A stretch of 62,283 nucleotides of DNA from Acidobacteriota bacterium (GCA_026393675.1 JAPKZQ010000002.1:1-62283), one strand, 5' to 3'; shown: positions 15,880-24,920, counted from the first letter of the stretch. Notes: generated by a model from the sequence alone, not told the origin. Numbers and translations are program-made.

Positions 15880-15962
15880 CGTCCGGCAATTTCTCCCGTA
15901 GATGTTATCCTACCATTGACGGCACAGCGCCCGGGATACCCGGGACGCGCCCGGATTCGGCC

Positions 15963-17057
15963 ATGTCATCACCGATTCGCATTGATGTCGCGACCCCGTC
16001 GCGTTCGTACCCCGTGCTGGTGGGATCGGGCCTCCTCCCGCAGTTGCGGCGCGCGCTTGACGAAGCCGGGTGCGGAACCCGCCGGTTCCTGGTGTCGAAC
16101 CAGACCGTCTGGCGTTTCTGGGGCGACGCGGTTCGCGAGGCGTTACCTGACGCCGAAGCGGTGATGGTGCCCGACGGCGAGCGCTTCAAGATCCTGCCGA
16201 CCGTGGCGAGGATCTACGACACCCTGCAGCGCGCCGGCGCGGATCGGTCCGCCGTCCTCATCACGGTCGGCGGCGGCGTGGTCGGCGACATGGGCGGCTT
16301 CGCAGCCGCCACCTATATGCGCGGCATCACCCTGGTGCACGTGCCGACGACCCTGCTGGCCCAGGTCGATGCATCGGTCGGCGGCAAGGTTGGCGTCAAT
16401 CTGCCGGGAGGCAAGAATCTTGTCGGTGCGTTCCATCAGCCGGCGCTCGTGCTGACCGATCCGGAGGTCCTGCAGACGCTGCCGCGCCGGGAGTTCCGCG
16501 CCGGGATCTACGAAGTCATCAAGTACGGTGTCGCGTGCAGCCGGGACCTGTTCGTGCGGTTGCAGGGGGGCCTGGGTCCGATTTCCAGGCGCGATGCGGC
16601 CACGCTGACGCCCGTGATTGCCGACTGTTGCCGGATCAAGGCGGAGATCGTCGGGAGAGACGAGCGCGAGGCGGGCCCCCGCAGGATTCTGAATTTCGGC
16701 CACACGGCCGGGCACGCGCTCGAGGCGCTGACGCGCTACCGTCGTTTCCTGCACGGCGAGGCGGTGGCGTACGGCATGCTGGTCGCCGCGGAACTGGCGC
16801 TCGCCAGGGGACTGATGAGCGCCGATGACCGTGACGCGCTCGCGAGCCTGATCGTTCAGCTTGGGCCGTTACCTCCCCTCGGGGATCTCGCAGCTCCCGC
16901 GACGATCGAGCAGATGCGGCGGGACAAGAAAGTCCACGAAGGACGCCTGCACATGGTCCTTCCCGCCGCGATTGGATCAGCCAGCATTGTGGATGATGTG
17001 ACTGACGACGAACTGATGCGGGCGCTGACCGGTGTCGGTCTCGCGGAATCGGCCTAG
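15963..17057 (+). CDS. aroB: 3-dehydroquinate synthase
   Basis: A 364-residue NAD-dependent enzyme that cyclises DAHP to 3-dehydroquinate in the shikimate pathway. Motifs include GGGVVGDMGGFAAATYMRG (NAD and metal region), HVPTTLLAQVDASVGGKVGV (active site), the metal-binding NFGHTAGHALE with RFLHGEAVAYG, and a Lys-rich DKKVHEGRL near the C-terminus. ATG 15963 (MSSPIRIDVATPSRSY) gives the family length; the longer frame from 15870 runs through the proS leader. It overlaps the end of the convergent coiled-coil gene by 4 bases. Confidence 0.95.
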   Translation: MSSPIRIDVATPSRSYPVLVGSGLLPQLRRALDEAGCGTRRFLVSNQTVWRFWGDAVREALPDAEAVMVPDGERFKILPTVARIYDTLQRAGADRSAVLITVGGGVVGDMGGFAAATYMRGITLVHVPTTLLAQVDASVGGKVGVNLPGGKNLVGAFHQPALVLTDPEVLQTLPRREFRAGIYEVIKYGVACSRDLFVRLQGGLGPISRRDAATLTPVIADCCRIKAEIVGRDEREAGPRRILNFGHTAGHALEALTRYRRFLHGEAVAYGMLVAAELALARGLMSADDRDALASLIVQLGPLPPLGDLAAPATIEQMRRDKKVHEGRLHMVLPAAIGSASIVDDVTDDELMRALTGVGLAESA

Positions 17058-17653
17058 CGCAGCCAGCCCGGGGGCACGCCAGCCCGCCGGGCTTCTTCCT
17101 CGATCGACGCCAGCTGTTTCTCGAGTTCCTGCTGTTCTTTCGTGAGCCGATCCAGCTCATTCAGCGCGCGCTGTCGGTCAGCGGCAATCAGGGCCCGCTG
17201 CGCGGGATCGTCACGCGCGGTGAAATCGGCCCACAACCCGTTGATGCGGCTCTGGAGGGCATCGAGGTACACGCGGTTGCGATCGCGCTGGTCGCGAGCA
17301 TCGCCGATCCGCTTGCGCCAGTACTCAGGGGTTTTCGTGGGGTCTGGTTCGGGCGTCGCGGGCGTGGTCCCGGTGGCCGCTAGCGCGTCAGCCGCCAGAC
17401 TGGCCGACTGGTTGGGGGCGGGTTTGGGCACCATGGGCACGGGCCCTGGCGGCGTTGGAATCGTTTCTCCGGGGATCTGCACGAGACTGTCGTTCGTATA
17501 GAGCTTGACCGGGGCCTTGATGGCCTTCCGGCGGGCCTCCTCCTGACGCGCGAGGTCTCCCAACGATTGGGCGGATGCCGGACGCGCCCCGGCACAGAGG
17601 GCAGCCACAACCCCGATTCCAATCACCAATCGAAAACGCCAGGTCATCCTCAT
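17054..17653 (-). CDS. Exported coiled-coil protein of unknown function
   Basis: About 199 residues from MRMTWRFRLV at 17653; the longer frame to 17689 enters repeat copy B. It has a signal peptide (cleavage near ARPASAQ), then the motif SLGDLARQEEARRKAIKAPV, common in small exported acidobacterial proteins. A Pro-rich stretch (residues 60-105) and a C-terminal coiled coil (residues 115-190, Glu/Arg/Gln-rich) follow. Possibly periplasmic. No catalytic motif is visible. Confidence 0.7.
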   Translation of the reverse strand: MRMTWRFRLVIGIGVVAALCAGARPASAQSLGDLARQEEARRKAIKAPVKLYTNDSLVQIPGETIPTPPGPVPMVPKPAPNQSASLAADALAATGTTPATPEPDPTKTPEYWRKRIGDARDQRDRNRVYLDALQSRINGLWADFTARDDPAQRALIAADRQRALNELDRLTKEQQELEKQLASIEEEARRAGVPPGWLR

Positions 17654-17672
17654 CCCTGCCTTGATCGCCCTC

Positions 17673-17796
17673 GTGCTTCGACTCGCCACTGCGGGTGCGT
17701 CTGCTGGTGAGGCGATCCGGTCACAACTGCTCGCTCAGCACTAAGTCCTGACTGGATGAACTCGTCACCGAATTCGTGGATCGTAGGACTTAGCGG
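17673..17796 (+). repeat. Structured repeat, copy B
   Basis: Matches copy A at 14253 with no gaps over the first 76 bases and the hairpin that follows. The distal hairpin has arms CTAAGTCCT (17741-17749) and AGGACTTAG (17785-17793): relative to copy A a G-C pair became A-T on both sides. The inner pair ATGAA/TTCGT corresponds to ATAAA/TTTAT in copy A, again with a compensated pair. Confidence 0.7.
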
Positions 17797-17942
17797 CCAG
17801 GAGACACTCCCACCCTCTCTCCATTATCGGTCGAATCCATGGCTGTGATTACCCTTTGACCGGAGTTCTCTGCGCACCACCCGACCTTCGGCCGCCGTCT
17901 GCCAGCCACGCAAGCTCAGGGTCCGGGCTCTGCCTGGCGGCC

Positions 17943-18698
17943 CTACCGGATCTCCCGCCACGCGACAACCTGAGGCGGCTGGTCCCCTGCCGGAGAACGG
18001 CTCACCGTCACGGTCACAACCCGGTGGGCCGCGCGGATGCCAAAGCCTTCGGCGCGAACGACGATGACGCCGGCGCCAGGCCGACGCGTGCCATCAGCTG
18101 CCGGCTGGCTGTCGCGTAAGGGATCTCCGTCCAGTTCCGCCGGGTCATCGCCAACCCAGACGATCACCTCGCACGGAGGCGGCGCGGAATCAGTCGACAC
18201 GAATTGATCCAGTCGCCGGTGCCCAAACACCTGCCAGCGCGGATTGTTCGGACCCCACGGCCGATCAGTCGTGAAGGCGTCCAGTTCGGCATTCGTGCAG
18301 ACGGCAGTGTGCCCGCAGTTGGCGACGTTGGTGAGGCTTCGCACGTCGGCCTGCGTGCCGTCCGGAAGGAGCAGGCGTGCATCGGTGCTGGATTGGAGGA
18401 TGGCGGACCGGACCTGCCCCGAGAGCACCAGGTTCCAATCCGCGATGCCGTTGAGTTCGTGGATCGCGATGGCCAGACCGGCTTCAGCCGCATACGCGCT
18501 ACTGAGCGACGCCTCGTGTGCCGACGCGATGGCCGGTTCCAGACTGGTCGTGAGCGCGAGGCCCAGGCCGACCACCGAGACCAGCATCAGGATGGCCAAC
18601 ACCGCGATGAGCGCCGCACCACTCTGAGCGTTCCGATCGGTCTCGCCGGTCTGGCCGCCGCGTGTATTATCATCTGCGCATCGATCGCGGAGCCACAT
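17943..18698 (-). CDS. PilX-like minor pilin (second set)
   Basis: A 251-residue protein with a type III-like pilin start: leader, G then AALIAVLAILMLVSVVGLGL, a hydrophobic helix at about residues 28-48. As in PilX proteins, position 5 of the mature helix is not Glu. The remainder is a mixed periplasmic domain with two Cys pairs (GHTAVCTNAELDA, PPPCEVIVW). It is last in an operon after the PilW- and PilV-like genes and overlaps the former by 29 bases. Such minor pilins prime pilus assembly. Confidence 0.75.
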   Translation of the reverse strand: MWLRDRCADDNTRGGQTGETDRNAQSGAALIAVLAILMLVSVVGLGLALTTSLEPAIASAHEASLSSAYAAEAGLAIAIHELNGIADWNLVLSGQVRSAILQSSTDARLLLPDGTQADVRSLTNVANCGHTAVCTNAELDAFTTDRPWGPNNPRWQVFGHRRLDQFVSTDSAPPPCEVIVWVGDDPAELDGDPLRDSQPAADGTRRPGAGVIVVRAEGFGIRAAHRVVTVTVSRSPAGDQPPQVVAWREIR

Positions 18699-19842
18699 CG
18701 GATGTCACCTCGAGATCAGGGACCAGCCGCGACCAGTCGCGCGACAGGCCGGGATTGCTGAACCACGTGGCTGACGGGCCCCGCACGCTGGCCGACTGCG
18801 CCTGCATTCTGAGCGTGACCCGCACAAGTCGTATCCGAAGCAGGTCCGCGTCGTATCGGTTTACCGAATTGGGGTCGGGGCACCACGGGCCATCGGCAAG
18901 CGCCGACAGCGGCAGCGGTGCCAGCCCCGACGCGCCAGCCGACAACGTCTCCAATCTCGCCACGTGATGGTCCCCGTCAACGGCGAACGTGCAGTTTTCA
19001 CCGGCCGGCCACGCGTCGAGGGGATTGTCGATGCCCACGGGCGGAGGCATCGGGCCGTATGAGACCGTCCGCCGCACCGGGTCATCCGGACTGATGACGA
19101 CCGGAGGCGCCGGGTCGCCGAAGTACTGAAACGACAACGACACAGCGTGATCGACGACCGGGAAACTGGATCCTCCGCCATCGGCGCGGCGCAGTTGCGC
19201 GATCCCCGTCGCCGATTCCACGGCGAGGTAGTAGCTCCTCGCGCTGACCTCGCCGACCAGCGCTCCGGCCGCATACGGCCCCGACAACCGGCTCTGGGCA
19301 TGCGTCACCTGCCCGCCATCAGGCGAGATGGTCGTGGCCGTAAACAGGTCGAAGGCCGACGTGCCGTCGACGATAAGCATCACGCTGCCGGCGTGAAGCC
19401 GGCACGCCGCACGATCCAGACTGCACGCCGATGCCGGCACGATCCGAATCGGCGACGCAAGATCGTCCACGGCAGCATCCGTGAGTGCCTGAGGTGCCGA
19501 CGACGCCATCGACAGGATGGTGATGCTGTCGGCCCTCGCGCACCCGCCCACGACCGACGACAGGGACGAGCCGGTCCATCGACAGGGCAACACCGCGGGC
19601 CACGTCAACGCCGCTCGTGCGCCCCATCCCAGGCTGAACCCGCCGCCGGCCGCGGTGAGATCGGACCTGAGCGCGTCGATGGCCACGCGGACACGCTGTT
19701 GAAGATCGGCTGCTTCCGGCAGCGAATGAAACGCGCCGGTGGCGGGCATGACGAGCGTCACCGCCAGGCTCACGGCTATCAACGTCACCGCCGCGGCGAC
19801 CATGAACTCAACGAGCGTGAATCCGCCAGCCCGCTTTACCAC
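18670..19842 (-). CDS. PilW-like minor pilin (second set)
   Basis: A 390-residue prepilin-like protein: short leader MVKRAGG, cleavage before FTLVEFMVAAAVTLIAVSLAV (Glu at mature position 5), then a helix with LQQRVRVAIDALRSDLTAAGGGF, typical of PilW/GspJ minor pilins. A large beta-rich C-terminal domain holds several cysteines. It overlaps PilV by 7 bases upstream and PilX by 29 bases downstream, indicating one translationally coupled unit. Confidence 0.8.
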   Translation of the reverse strand: MVKRAGGFTLVEFMVAAAVTLIAVSLAVTLVMPATGAFHSLPEAADLQQRVRVAIDALRSDLTAAGGGFSLGWGARAALTWPAVLPCRWTGSSLSSVVGGCARADSITILSMASSAPQALTDAAVDDLASPIRIVPASACSLDRAACRLHAGSVMLIVDGTSAFDLFTATTISPDGGQVTHAQSRLSGPYAAGALVGEVSARSYYLAVESATGIAQLRRADGGGSSFPVVDHAVSLSFQYFGDPAPPVVISPDDPVRRTVSYGPMPPPVGIDNPLDAWPAGENCTFAVDGDHHVARLETLSAGASGLAPLPLSALADGPWCPDPNSVNRYDADLLRIRLVRVTLRMQAQSASVRGPSATWFSNPGLSRDWSRLVPDLEVTSDVAPRSMRR

Positions 19843-20351
19843 GTCTCACCCGATCGCACCGTGGCGAGCCTGACTGTTCCGGCGGCGTCACCGCACTCGC
19901 CGGCGCGTGCCGCCACGCGGCGGCACGGCGAGACGGCGACGTGGATCAGGTTGAGCGACGTGTCGGCCGCGAGCGGGCTGATCGCCCAGCGGCGCACGTA
20001 GACCGCGCCACGCGCCTCCGCTCCCGTGCCCACAACCACGCCGGCCGCATCGAGGTACTCGACGAAACCGGGTTCGTCGTGGCTCACGGCGTCGGGCGAC
20101 GACTGCGACAGCGCTCGGGGCGCGAGGGACAACTCCTCCAGTTTCTGTGCCGCCAGGATAGCCGCGATGGTTCGCTCGCGCGTTGATGTGATCGTCCGAA
20201 CGGCGACCGACGCCAGCCCGGCAAGTGACACCACCGCTGTTGTGAGAATGGCGATCGCCACTACCGCTTCAATCAGGGTCGATCCGGTGTCATCGAGTGC
20301 GCGTCTCACGCAGATGGACGATGCAATCCGGGATCCAGACACCGCTTTCAA
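19836..20351 (-). CDS. PilV-like minor pilin (second set)
   Basis: A 171-residue prepilin-like protein with leader ending DDTG and mature start STLIEAVVAIAILTTAVVSL (Glu 5). The following ERTIAAILAAQKLEELSL helix is typical of PilV/GspI. Compact C-terminal domain with a Cys pair (CRRVAARAGEC). First gene of the second minor-pilin unit; 262 bp separate it from the large PilX-like gene upstream, with nothing recognisable in that gap. Confidence 0.8.
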   Translation of the reverse strand: MKAVSGSRIASSICVRRALDDTGSTLIEAVVAIAILTTAVVSLAGLASVAVRTITSTRERTIAAILAAQKLEELSLAPRALSQSSPDAVSHDEPGFVEYLDAAGVVVGTGAEARGAVYVRRWAISPLAADTSLNLIHVAVSPCRRVAARAGECGDAAGTVRLATVRSGETW

Positions 20352-20613
20352 TCCGCCGACGCCGCGCGCGATGCATAACGCCCATAGAAATGGGTCCTGC
20401 GCCCGAAGTCAACGTGAACGGGCCGCGAGACGCGGGATCAGGAGGCTGGCAGATATTGCCACGTGGAGCGACGCGGCGTGGTGCAGAAGATGCGATGCCG
20501 GCACGGCACGCCGGATCGCTCCGATGGTCAGCATGGTCTCGTCAACGTGAGGTGCCGCCCGCCCGGCTAAATGCATTCAGGACGAGTAGGCGGCTTCGTA
20601 GACGGCGCGAACG

Positions 20614-22035
20614 CTACATCTGCCGCCAGCCGACGACGGCTGGCGCGCCGCTCCCGCCAAGACCGCCGTCGTAGGTCAGGGAAAACGAACCGAAAAAACT
20701 GCTCACGGTATTCGAATGAACGAGGTTCGCCACGCTCGGCGAATTCTGGACGATGATCTGCCCTAGCATCGTCGGGTTGCCCGTGATCTCGATCTGTTCG
20801 CGCACCAGGACCCGCGCCTGTGCACCCGTCTGCGTGAGGTTGCCGCTGATCGAGATATCGCCGTCGGCCAGCAGGAACAGGCCCGGATCGTCTGCCGTCG
20901 CCCGCAGGTTGCCCGAAATGTCGATCGACCCTTCGCTGATGATGCTCACGTTGACGGGACCAGGGCTGCCCGAGATGTTGACGTCACCCTGGACGTAGTA
21001 GGTGCCCGCCTGCAGGGCGTTGCTGCTGACACTCCACGTGGCGCTGCCAAATGTCCAGCCGCGAGCGGAACAGCCGCCACCACTGGCAGTGCAGAGCACC
21101 GTCCCGCCCGGGTTGGTCATCGTGCCAGCACTGGTCAGGATGTAGTCGGCCTCGGCCCGGTGATCGCTGGCATGAATGTCGGGCACGGGCAGGCTCGGAT
21201 ACCCACCACCTGTCATGCCGCCCACCGTGGGATTGCCACTCGGGTCGTATTCCCCACTGGCCGTTGCGTCACCAGCGATGTTCGAACTCCCGGAAATCTC
21301 GAAGTTCCCGTTCGCATGGACGCCGCCCGCCGTCCCGAAAATATTGACGTTGCCCCCGATGTCCAAGTTTCCGTTGACCAGGATCGCCGGATCCTCCGGG
21401 CCATACCCCACCACCACCTCCAGCGTCACCTGCGCGTTGTTCGGGCCGTAGCCAGTTGCGCGAACGATGAGCCGCTTGTTGTGATCGATGTAGGCCTGGT
21501 TGGCCTCGGTGACTTCGTTGATCCGGATCACATCCGCCGCGCTCAGCGTGACGCCGCGGGCCGCGTCGTCCTCGTCGAACACACGCGCTTCATACGACTC
21601 GTCGGTGGCGAGCGTCCGCCGCGCCGGCGACCGGGGAATCCGCTGCGTCGCATCCGCGCCGAGGTTCTCGATGCTGCCGTTATCGGCATCGAGGGCAGTC
21701 GTTCCCGTCAACCCGTCTGGCCCCTTCAGGAGCGCGGAAATCGCGGCGCTCTCGCTCGCGTACCCATCGGCCTGCCAGGTGGCGAGTTTGTCGATGACGA
21801 CCGATGTGGCGTGATTGATCCCAGCCTCGGCCGCGGCTCTGGCCTTGGCCTGGGCTTCGTAGTTCTGCGAGATCTTGATCTCGGTCTGGCCACTCACCGT
21901 CAACGTCGCCACCATCCCCGTCAGCAGGATCAGCAGCAACAGCACACCGATCAGCGCGAAGCCGCGCTCGGATGAGCAAACGCCGGCCTGGATGGACCGG
22001 TCAGCTGGCAGCGTCGGGGGGGTGGTCGCCATCAT
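20614..22035 (-). CDS. PilX-like minor pilin with a beta-solenoid domain
   Basis: A 473-residue protein. The N-terminus has the pilin-like helix after ERG: FALIGVLLLLILLTGMVATL (position 5 Gly, as in PilX) and then a helix KARAAAEAGINHATSVV. From about residue 215 the sequence is repetitive, with NGNLDIGGNVNIFG, ANGNFEISGSSNIAG, GDVNISGS, GSIDISGNLRA, GDISISGNLTQ and EIEITGNP, like bactofilin or other beta-solenoid rungs. The fused layout suggests a rigid beta-helix carried by a pilin. It follows PilW by 7 bp. Confidence 0.78.
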   Translation of the reverse strand: MMATTPPTLPADRSIQAGVCSSERGFALIGVLLLLILLTGMVATLTVSGQTEIKISQNYEAQAKARAAAEAGINHATSVVIDKLATWQADGYASESAAISALLKGPDGLTGTTALDADNGSIENLGADATQRIPRSPARRTLATDESYEARVFDEDDAARGVTLSAADVIRINEVTEANQAYIDHNKRLIVRATGYGPNNAQVTLEVVVGYGPEDPAILVNGNLDIGGNVNIFGTAGGVHANGNFEISGSSNIAGDATASGEYDPSGNPTVGGMTGGGYPSLPVPDIHASDHRAEADYILTSAGTMTNPGGTVLCTASGGGCSARGWTFGSATWSVSSNALQAGTYYVQGDVNISGSPGPVNVSIISEGSIDISGNLRATADDPGLFLLADGDISISGNLTQTGAQARVLVREQIEITGNPTMLGQIIVQNSPSVANLVHSNTVSSFFGSFSLTYDGGLGGSGAPAVVGWRQM

Positions 22036-22042
22036 ATGATCG

Positions 22043-22723
22043 TCACCTCAGCCGGAGTCGAACCTCGGAGGTCAACGTGTACGTCGTCGGCGCGTTGCGA
22101 TACTCGTCGCGAGTGATAGTCTGGCCCGTCACCGAGACTTGGACGTACGCCACCTGCGTCGGCACCGCCGTCGCCACGCGCTGCGCGTTGAGATAGGTGA
22201 AGCGCAACGATGAGATCACGCGGTCGGTCATCACCACTGCGGCTTGATCGAGGTTGTTGTCGCGTTTCGTGATGGTGAGGTTCGCGAGGTTGTGAGCAAT
22301 CGTGAGGTCTTCGCCGCCCTCGTTGCACGCGCCCGCGGCGCCGCCAAGCAGACCGTTGGGTGGATTGATGTCTGCCTCGATCCGGACGTTGTCGGCGAGT
22401 CCGGTGCCGTTCGGATCGAGCTGAATGGGCGTGAACACGGTGCCTGCCGCCGGACACGCGCCGGTCGTGATCATATATGGGTTGGCGCCTGCCGACCGCA
22501 GCGCCGTGGTAATCCACTCGATGACAAACTGGACTTCCTCCTGCGTGGCCGATCCATCGAGCAGGACGTTCGACGCTCGTGTCGTCTGCCGCGTGACCAG
22601 CAGCGCCGAACCCATCAGGATGAGGCCAACCGTCATCGCCAGCAACAACTCGACAAGGGAATAGCCCTTGGCATTGGCCGCCCGGTGCCATCCCCGCGCG
22701 ATGGGTCGCCATGCCATCACCAT
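22043..22723 (-). CDS. PilW-like minor pilin (first set)
   Basis: A 226-residue prepilin-like protein. Cleavage is expected at NAKG before YSLVELLLAMTVGLILMGSA (Glu 5). The mature helix and EEVQFVIEWITTALRSAGANP match PilW/GspJ, and the rest is a beta-rich globular domain. It overlaps the end of the PilV-like gene by 7 bases and is followed after 7 bases by the PilX-like gene. Confidence 0.8.
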   Translation of the reverse strand: MVMAWRPIARGWHRAANAKGYSLVELLLAMTVGLILMGSALLVTRQTTRASNVLLDGSATQEEVQFVIEWITTALRSAGANPYMITTGACPAAGTVFTPIQLDPNGTGLADNVRIEADINPPNGLLGGAAGACNEGGEDLTIAHNLANLTITKRDNNLDQAAVVMTDRVISSLRFTYLNAQRVATAVPTQVAYVQVSVTGQTITRDEYRNAPTTYTLTSEVRLRLR

Positions 22724-23190
22724 GAGCGAACAATCGTCGTGATCGTGACGGGCTTGGTGATGCCCCGGTTTCCGCTGCTAGGCGTCATTCTCACCGTCAC
22801 GACCCGAGTTTTATTGTTGGCCGTCGGGCCGGCCGCAACGCTCCAGCGACGCGTGAAGCCGGCCGTCGGATTGTCGAAGTAGTTGGCGAGGTTGTTGTCG
22901 AGCGAGACGGTCCCCCCGGGCGTGATCTGGATGGCTGCATCGGCCGCGAAATCCAGTTTCTCGAGCTGCTCGATCTTGGCCACCGCCAGGCGTGCGGCAT
23001 TCTCGCTGTTGCGGGCAAGCTGATGCCCGCGCACGGACACACCGAGCAGTTGGGCAATGGCCAGGAGCCCGAACACCAGGATCGTCGCCGCAATCAGCGT
23101 CTCAATCAGCGTGACGCCGTCGGACCGGCGATACCGGCTATTGGAAGCTGACGCGGCCAGCCGCCGAAAGCGTGAGCGTTTGTGTGGCAT
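22717..23190 (-). CDS. PilV-like minor pilin (first set)
   Basis: A 157-residue prepilin-like protein: basic leader, cleavage at RSDG before VTLIETLIAATILVFGLLAI (Glu 5), then AARLAVAKIEQLEKL, the PilV/GspI-type helix. It overlaps the preceding FimT/GspH-like gene by 53 bases. That overlap is long, but the leader requires this start or one close to it. Confidence 0.8.
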   Translation of the reverse strand: MPHKRSRFRRLAASASNSRYRRSDGVTLIETLIAATILVFGLLAIAQLLGVSVRGHQLARNSENAARLAVAKIEQLEKLDFAADAAIQITPGGTVSLDNNLANYFDNPTAGFTRRWSVAAGPTANNKTRVVTVRMTPSSGNRGITKPVTITTIVRSW

Positions 23191-23683
23191 CGCTCTTCAC
23201 CACTGTAATCGACACCGGAGCCGCGCCGGTCACCGGCGTGATGCGGCCGGTCGGCGCGATATCGACGTTGGTTGCCTGGCTGAACGACACGCCGCCCCTC
23301 AACCCTCGAACCGGCCCGTCCAGATCTGGCCGGGCGTTGGCGTTCTGATCAGGATAGGGATACGCGGCAGGATCGCAGCGATTCGCCGCATTATCGATGG
23401 TGGCATTACCGACGATCTCCACCACGCGGTATTGGCCCGCGACCGGGCAATTGAATCGCACGCGCATGGTCCGGCCGCTCGACAGCGCCTGCAGCCGCGC
23501 CGACTGGACGGCGGCGGCCACGTCGTGAATCGCCCCACTCAACTCGAGACGCTGGCGTGCACCATTGATGGCGGGGATGGCGGCGCCGATGAGGACGGCA
23601 CCAATACCCAACACGAGCATCAGCTCGAGAAGGGTAAAGCCGTCTGCCGGCTGACAGCCAGCCCGTCGATCGCCCATATACAT
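23138..23683 (-). CDS. FimT/GspH-like minor pilin
   Basis: A prepilin-like protein of about 181 residues. Cleavage is expected at QPADG before FTLLELMLVLGIGAVLIGAA (Glu 5), and the helix continues with GARQRLELSGAIHDVAAAVQSARLQA, typical of FimT/GspH. A beta-rich domain with CPVAGQY follows. Starts at 23677, 23683 and GTG 23701 are all possible because no Shine-Dalgarno sequence is visible. First gene of the FimT-PilV-PilW-PilX set, which probably forms the tip complex priming pilus assembly. Confidence 0.8.
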   Translation of the reverse strand: MYMGDRRAGCQPADGFTLLELMLVLGIGAVLIGAAIPAINGARQRLELSGAIHDVAAAVQSARLQALSSGRTMRVRFNCPVAGQYRVVEIVGNATIDNAANRCDPAAYPYPDQNANARPDLDGPVRGLRGGVSFSQATNVDIAPTGRITPVTGAAPVSITVVKSDATQTLTLSAAGRVSFQ

Positions 23684-23900
23684 ATTGTATGCCGCAGGCA
23701 CATGGCCATCTTTGCACGAAATCCCGCCCCCCGGACCGTTTTGGGGGGTTCACCGGGAAATGTGCAAGGAACTCCGATTACGTTTATCGGTCGCTAGGCG
23801 ACAATCCTGCAGGTTCGTATCATGGGCCGGAAAGCGGGCCCTCATTTTCGAGGATGGTCTCCCGTTGCGGCTTCGCGTCGATGCCATACGATAGGGCACC

Positions 23901-24133
23901 ATGAAGATACTTGCAGTACGGTTGATGTCCTGCATCCTGTTTATGACATGCCTGGGACGACGGTCCTTGACAATGTGGTGTCAGGCAAGAACGAGCTTGT
24001 GCTGAAATATTCGGGAAAGCCGGGAGCGGAGGCGAAGTTCTGCGTGATCACGCCGGAAGGGATGACATTCCTGGCGAAGAAGATCACAGGCCCGTCAGAG
24101 GCCCTGGAGTCATTCCAGTTTGTCGTCAAGTGA
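23901..24133 (+). pseudogene. Possible frameshifted small exported protein
   Basis: The only + strand coding candidate inside the pilus locus. ATG 23901 has AGGG five bases upstream and starts MKILAVRLMSCILFMTC, a signal peptide with a lipobox-like end, but that frame stops near 24003. Another frame continues in protein-like style (TTVLDNVVSGKNELVLKYSG ... ESFQFVVK) to 24133. A one-base slip near 23950 would join them. It could also be two unrelated open stretches. Confidence 0.35.
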
Positions 24134-24155
24134 TCCCGTACGGTCTATCGGGACA

Positions 24156-24920
24156 CTAGCGGTAGAAGCTGAGATACCAGGCGAGCATCGTGTCGCCCGC
24201 GCTCGCCGCGAGCATGGCGCCGATCGCGAGGAAGGTGCCAAACGGCATCGACGCCTTCATGTCACGCTTTCGAATTGCCAGCGGCAGACCGACGAGCGAA
24301 CCGAGAAACGAGGCCACCACGAGCGTCAACAGCACATGCCGCCACCCGAGAAAGGCCCCGATGAGCGCAAGCATCTTCACATCACCCATGCCGAGGCCCT
24401 CGATGCGGCGCACTCGGTAGTAGATCTCGGCGACGACCAGCGGAATCAGGCCTCCGACCACCAGCCCGATGAGCGACGACACCCAGCCTGGCGGCGTCAC
24501 AAAACTGAACAGGAAGCCGATGACGGTGCCGGGAATCGTGATCGCATTCGGCAGAATGCGATGCTCGAGGTCGATGAAGAAGAGGACGACGAGCGCACAC
24601 CCGAACAGCAGCCGCGAGGCGAGCATCCAATCGATGCCGTACTGCCAGGTCGCCCACACGAACATCACGCCAGTGAACGCCTCGACGAACGGGTAGACGC
24701 CGGAAATGCGCGTCTTGCACGAGCGGCATCGTCCGCCAAGCGCCAGCCACGCCACCACTGGAACGTTGTCGAACCACTTCAGCGGCTGCGCGCAGGTGGG
24801 ACAGTGCGAGGCCGGCCACAGGAGCGACTTGTCGAGCGGCAACCGATAGATGCACACGTTGAGAAAACTGCCGACGCACAAGCCCAGCAGGCCTGCCAGT
24901 GTCAGCAGCCACGGGGTCAT
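24156..24920 (-). CDS. pilD: Prepilin peptidase (A24 family)
   Basis: A 254-residue membrane aspartyl protease that cleaves prepilin leaders and N-methylates the new end. N-terminal GSFLNVCIYRLP and the zinc-like CxxC pairs (CPTCAQ, CRSCKT) precede about seven membrane helices. The catalytic aspartates are in FFIDLEHRILPN and GLGMGDVKML. ATG 24920 shares one base with the stop of the upstream TPR gene (TGATG), so translation is coupled; the longer frame to 25088 lies inside that gene. It serves every pilin in this locus. Confidence 0.95.
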   Translation of the reverse strand: MTPWLLTLAGLLGLCVGSFLNVCIYRLPLDKSLLWPASHCPTCAQPLKWFDNVPVVAWLALGGRCRSCKTRISGVYPFVEAFTGVMFVWATWQYGIDWMLASRLLFGCALVVLFFIDLEHRILPNAITIPGTVIGFLFSFVTPPGWVSSLIGLVVGGLIPLVVAEIYYRVRRIEGLGMGDVKMLALIGAFLGWRHVLLTLVVASFLGSLVGLPLAIRKRDMKASMPFGTFLAIGAMLAASAGDTMLAWYLSFYR

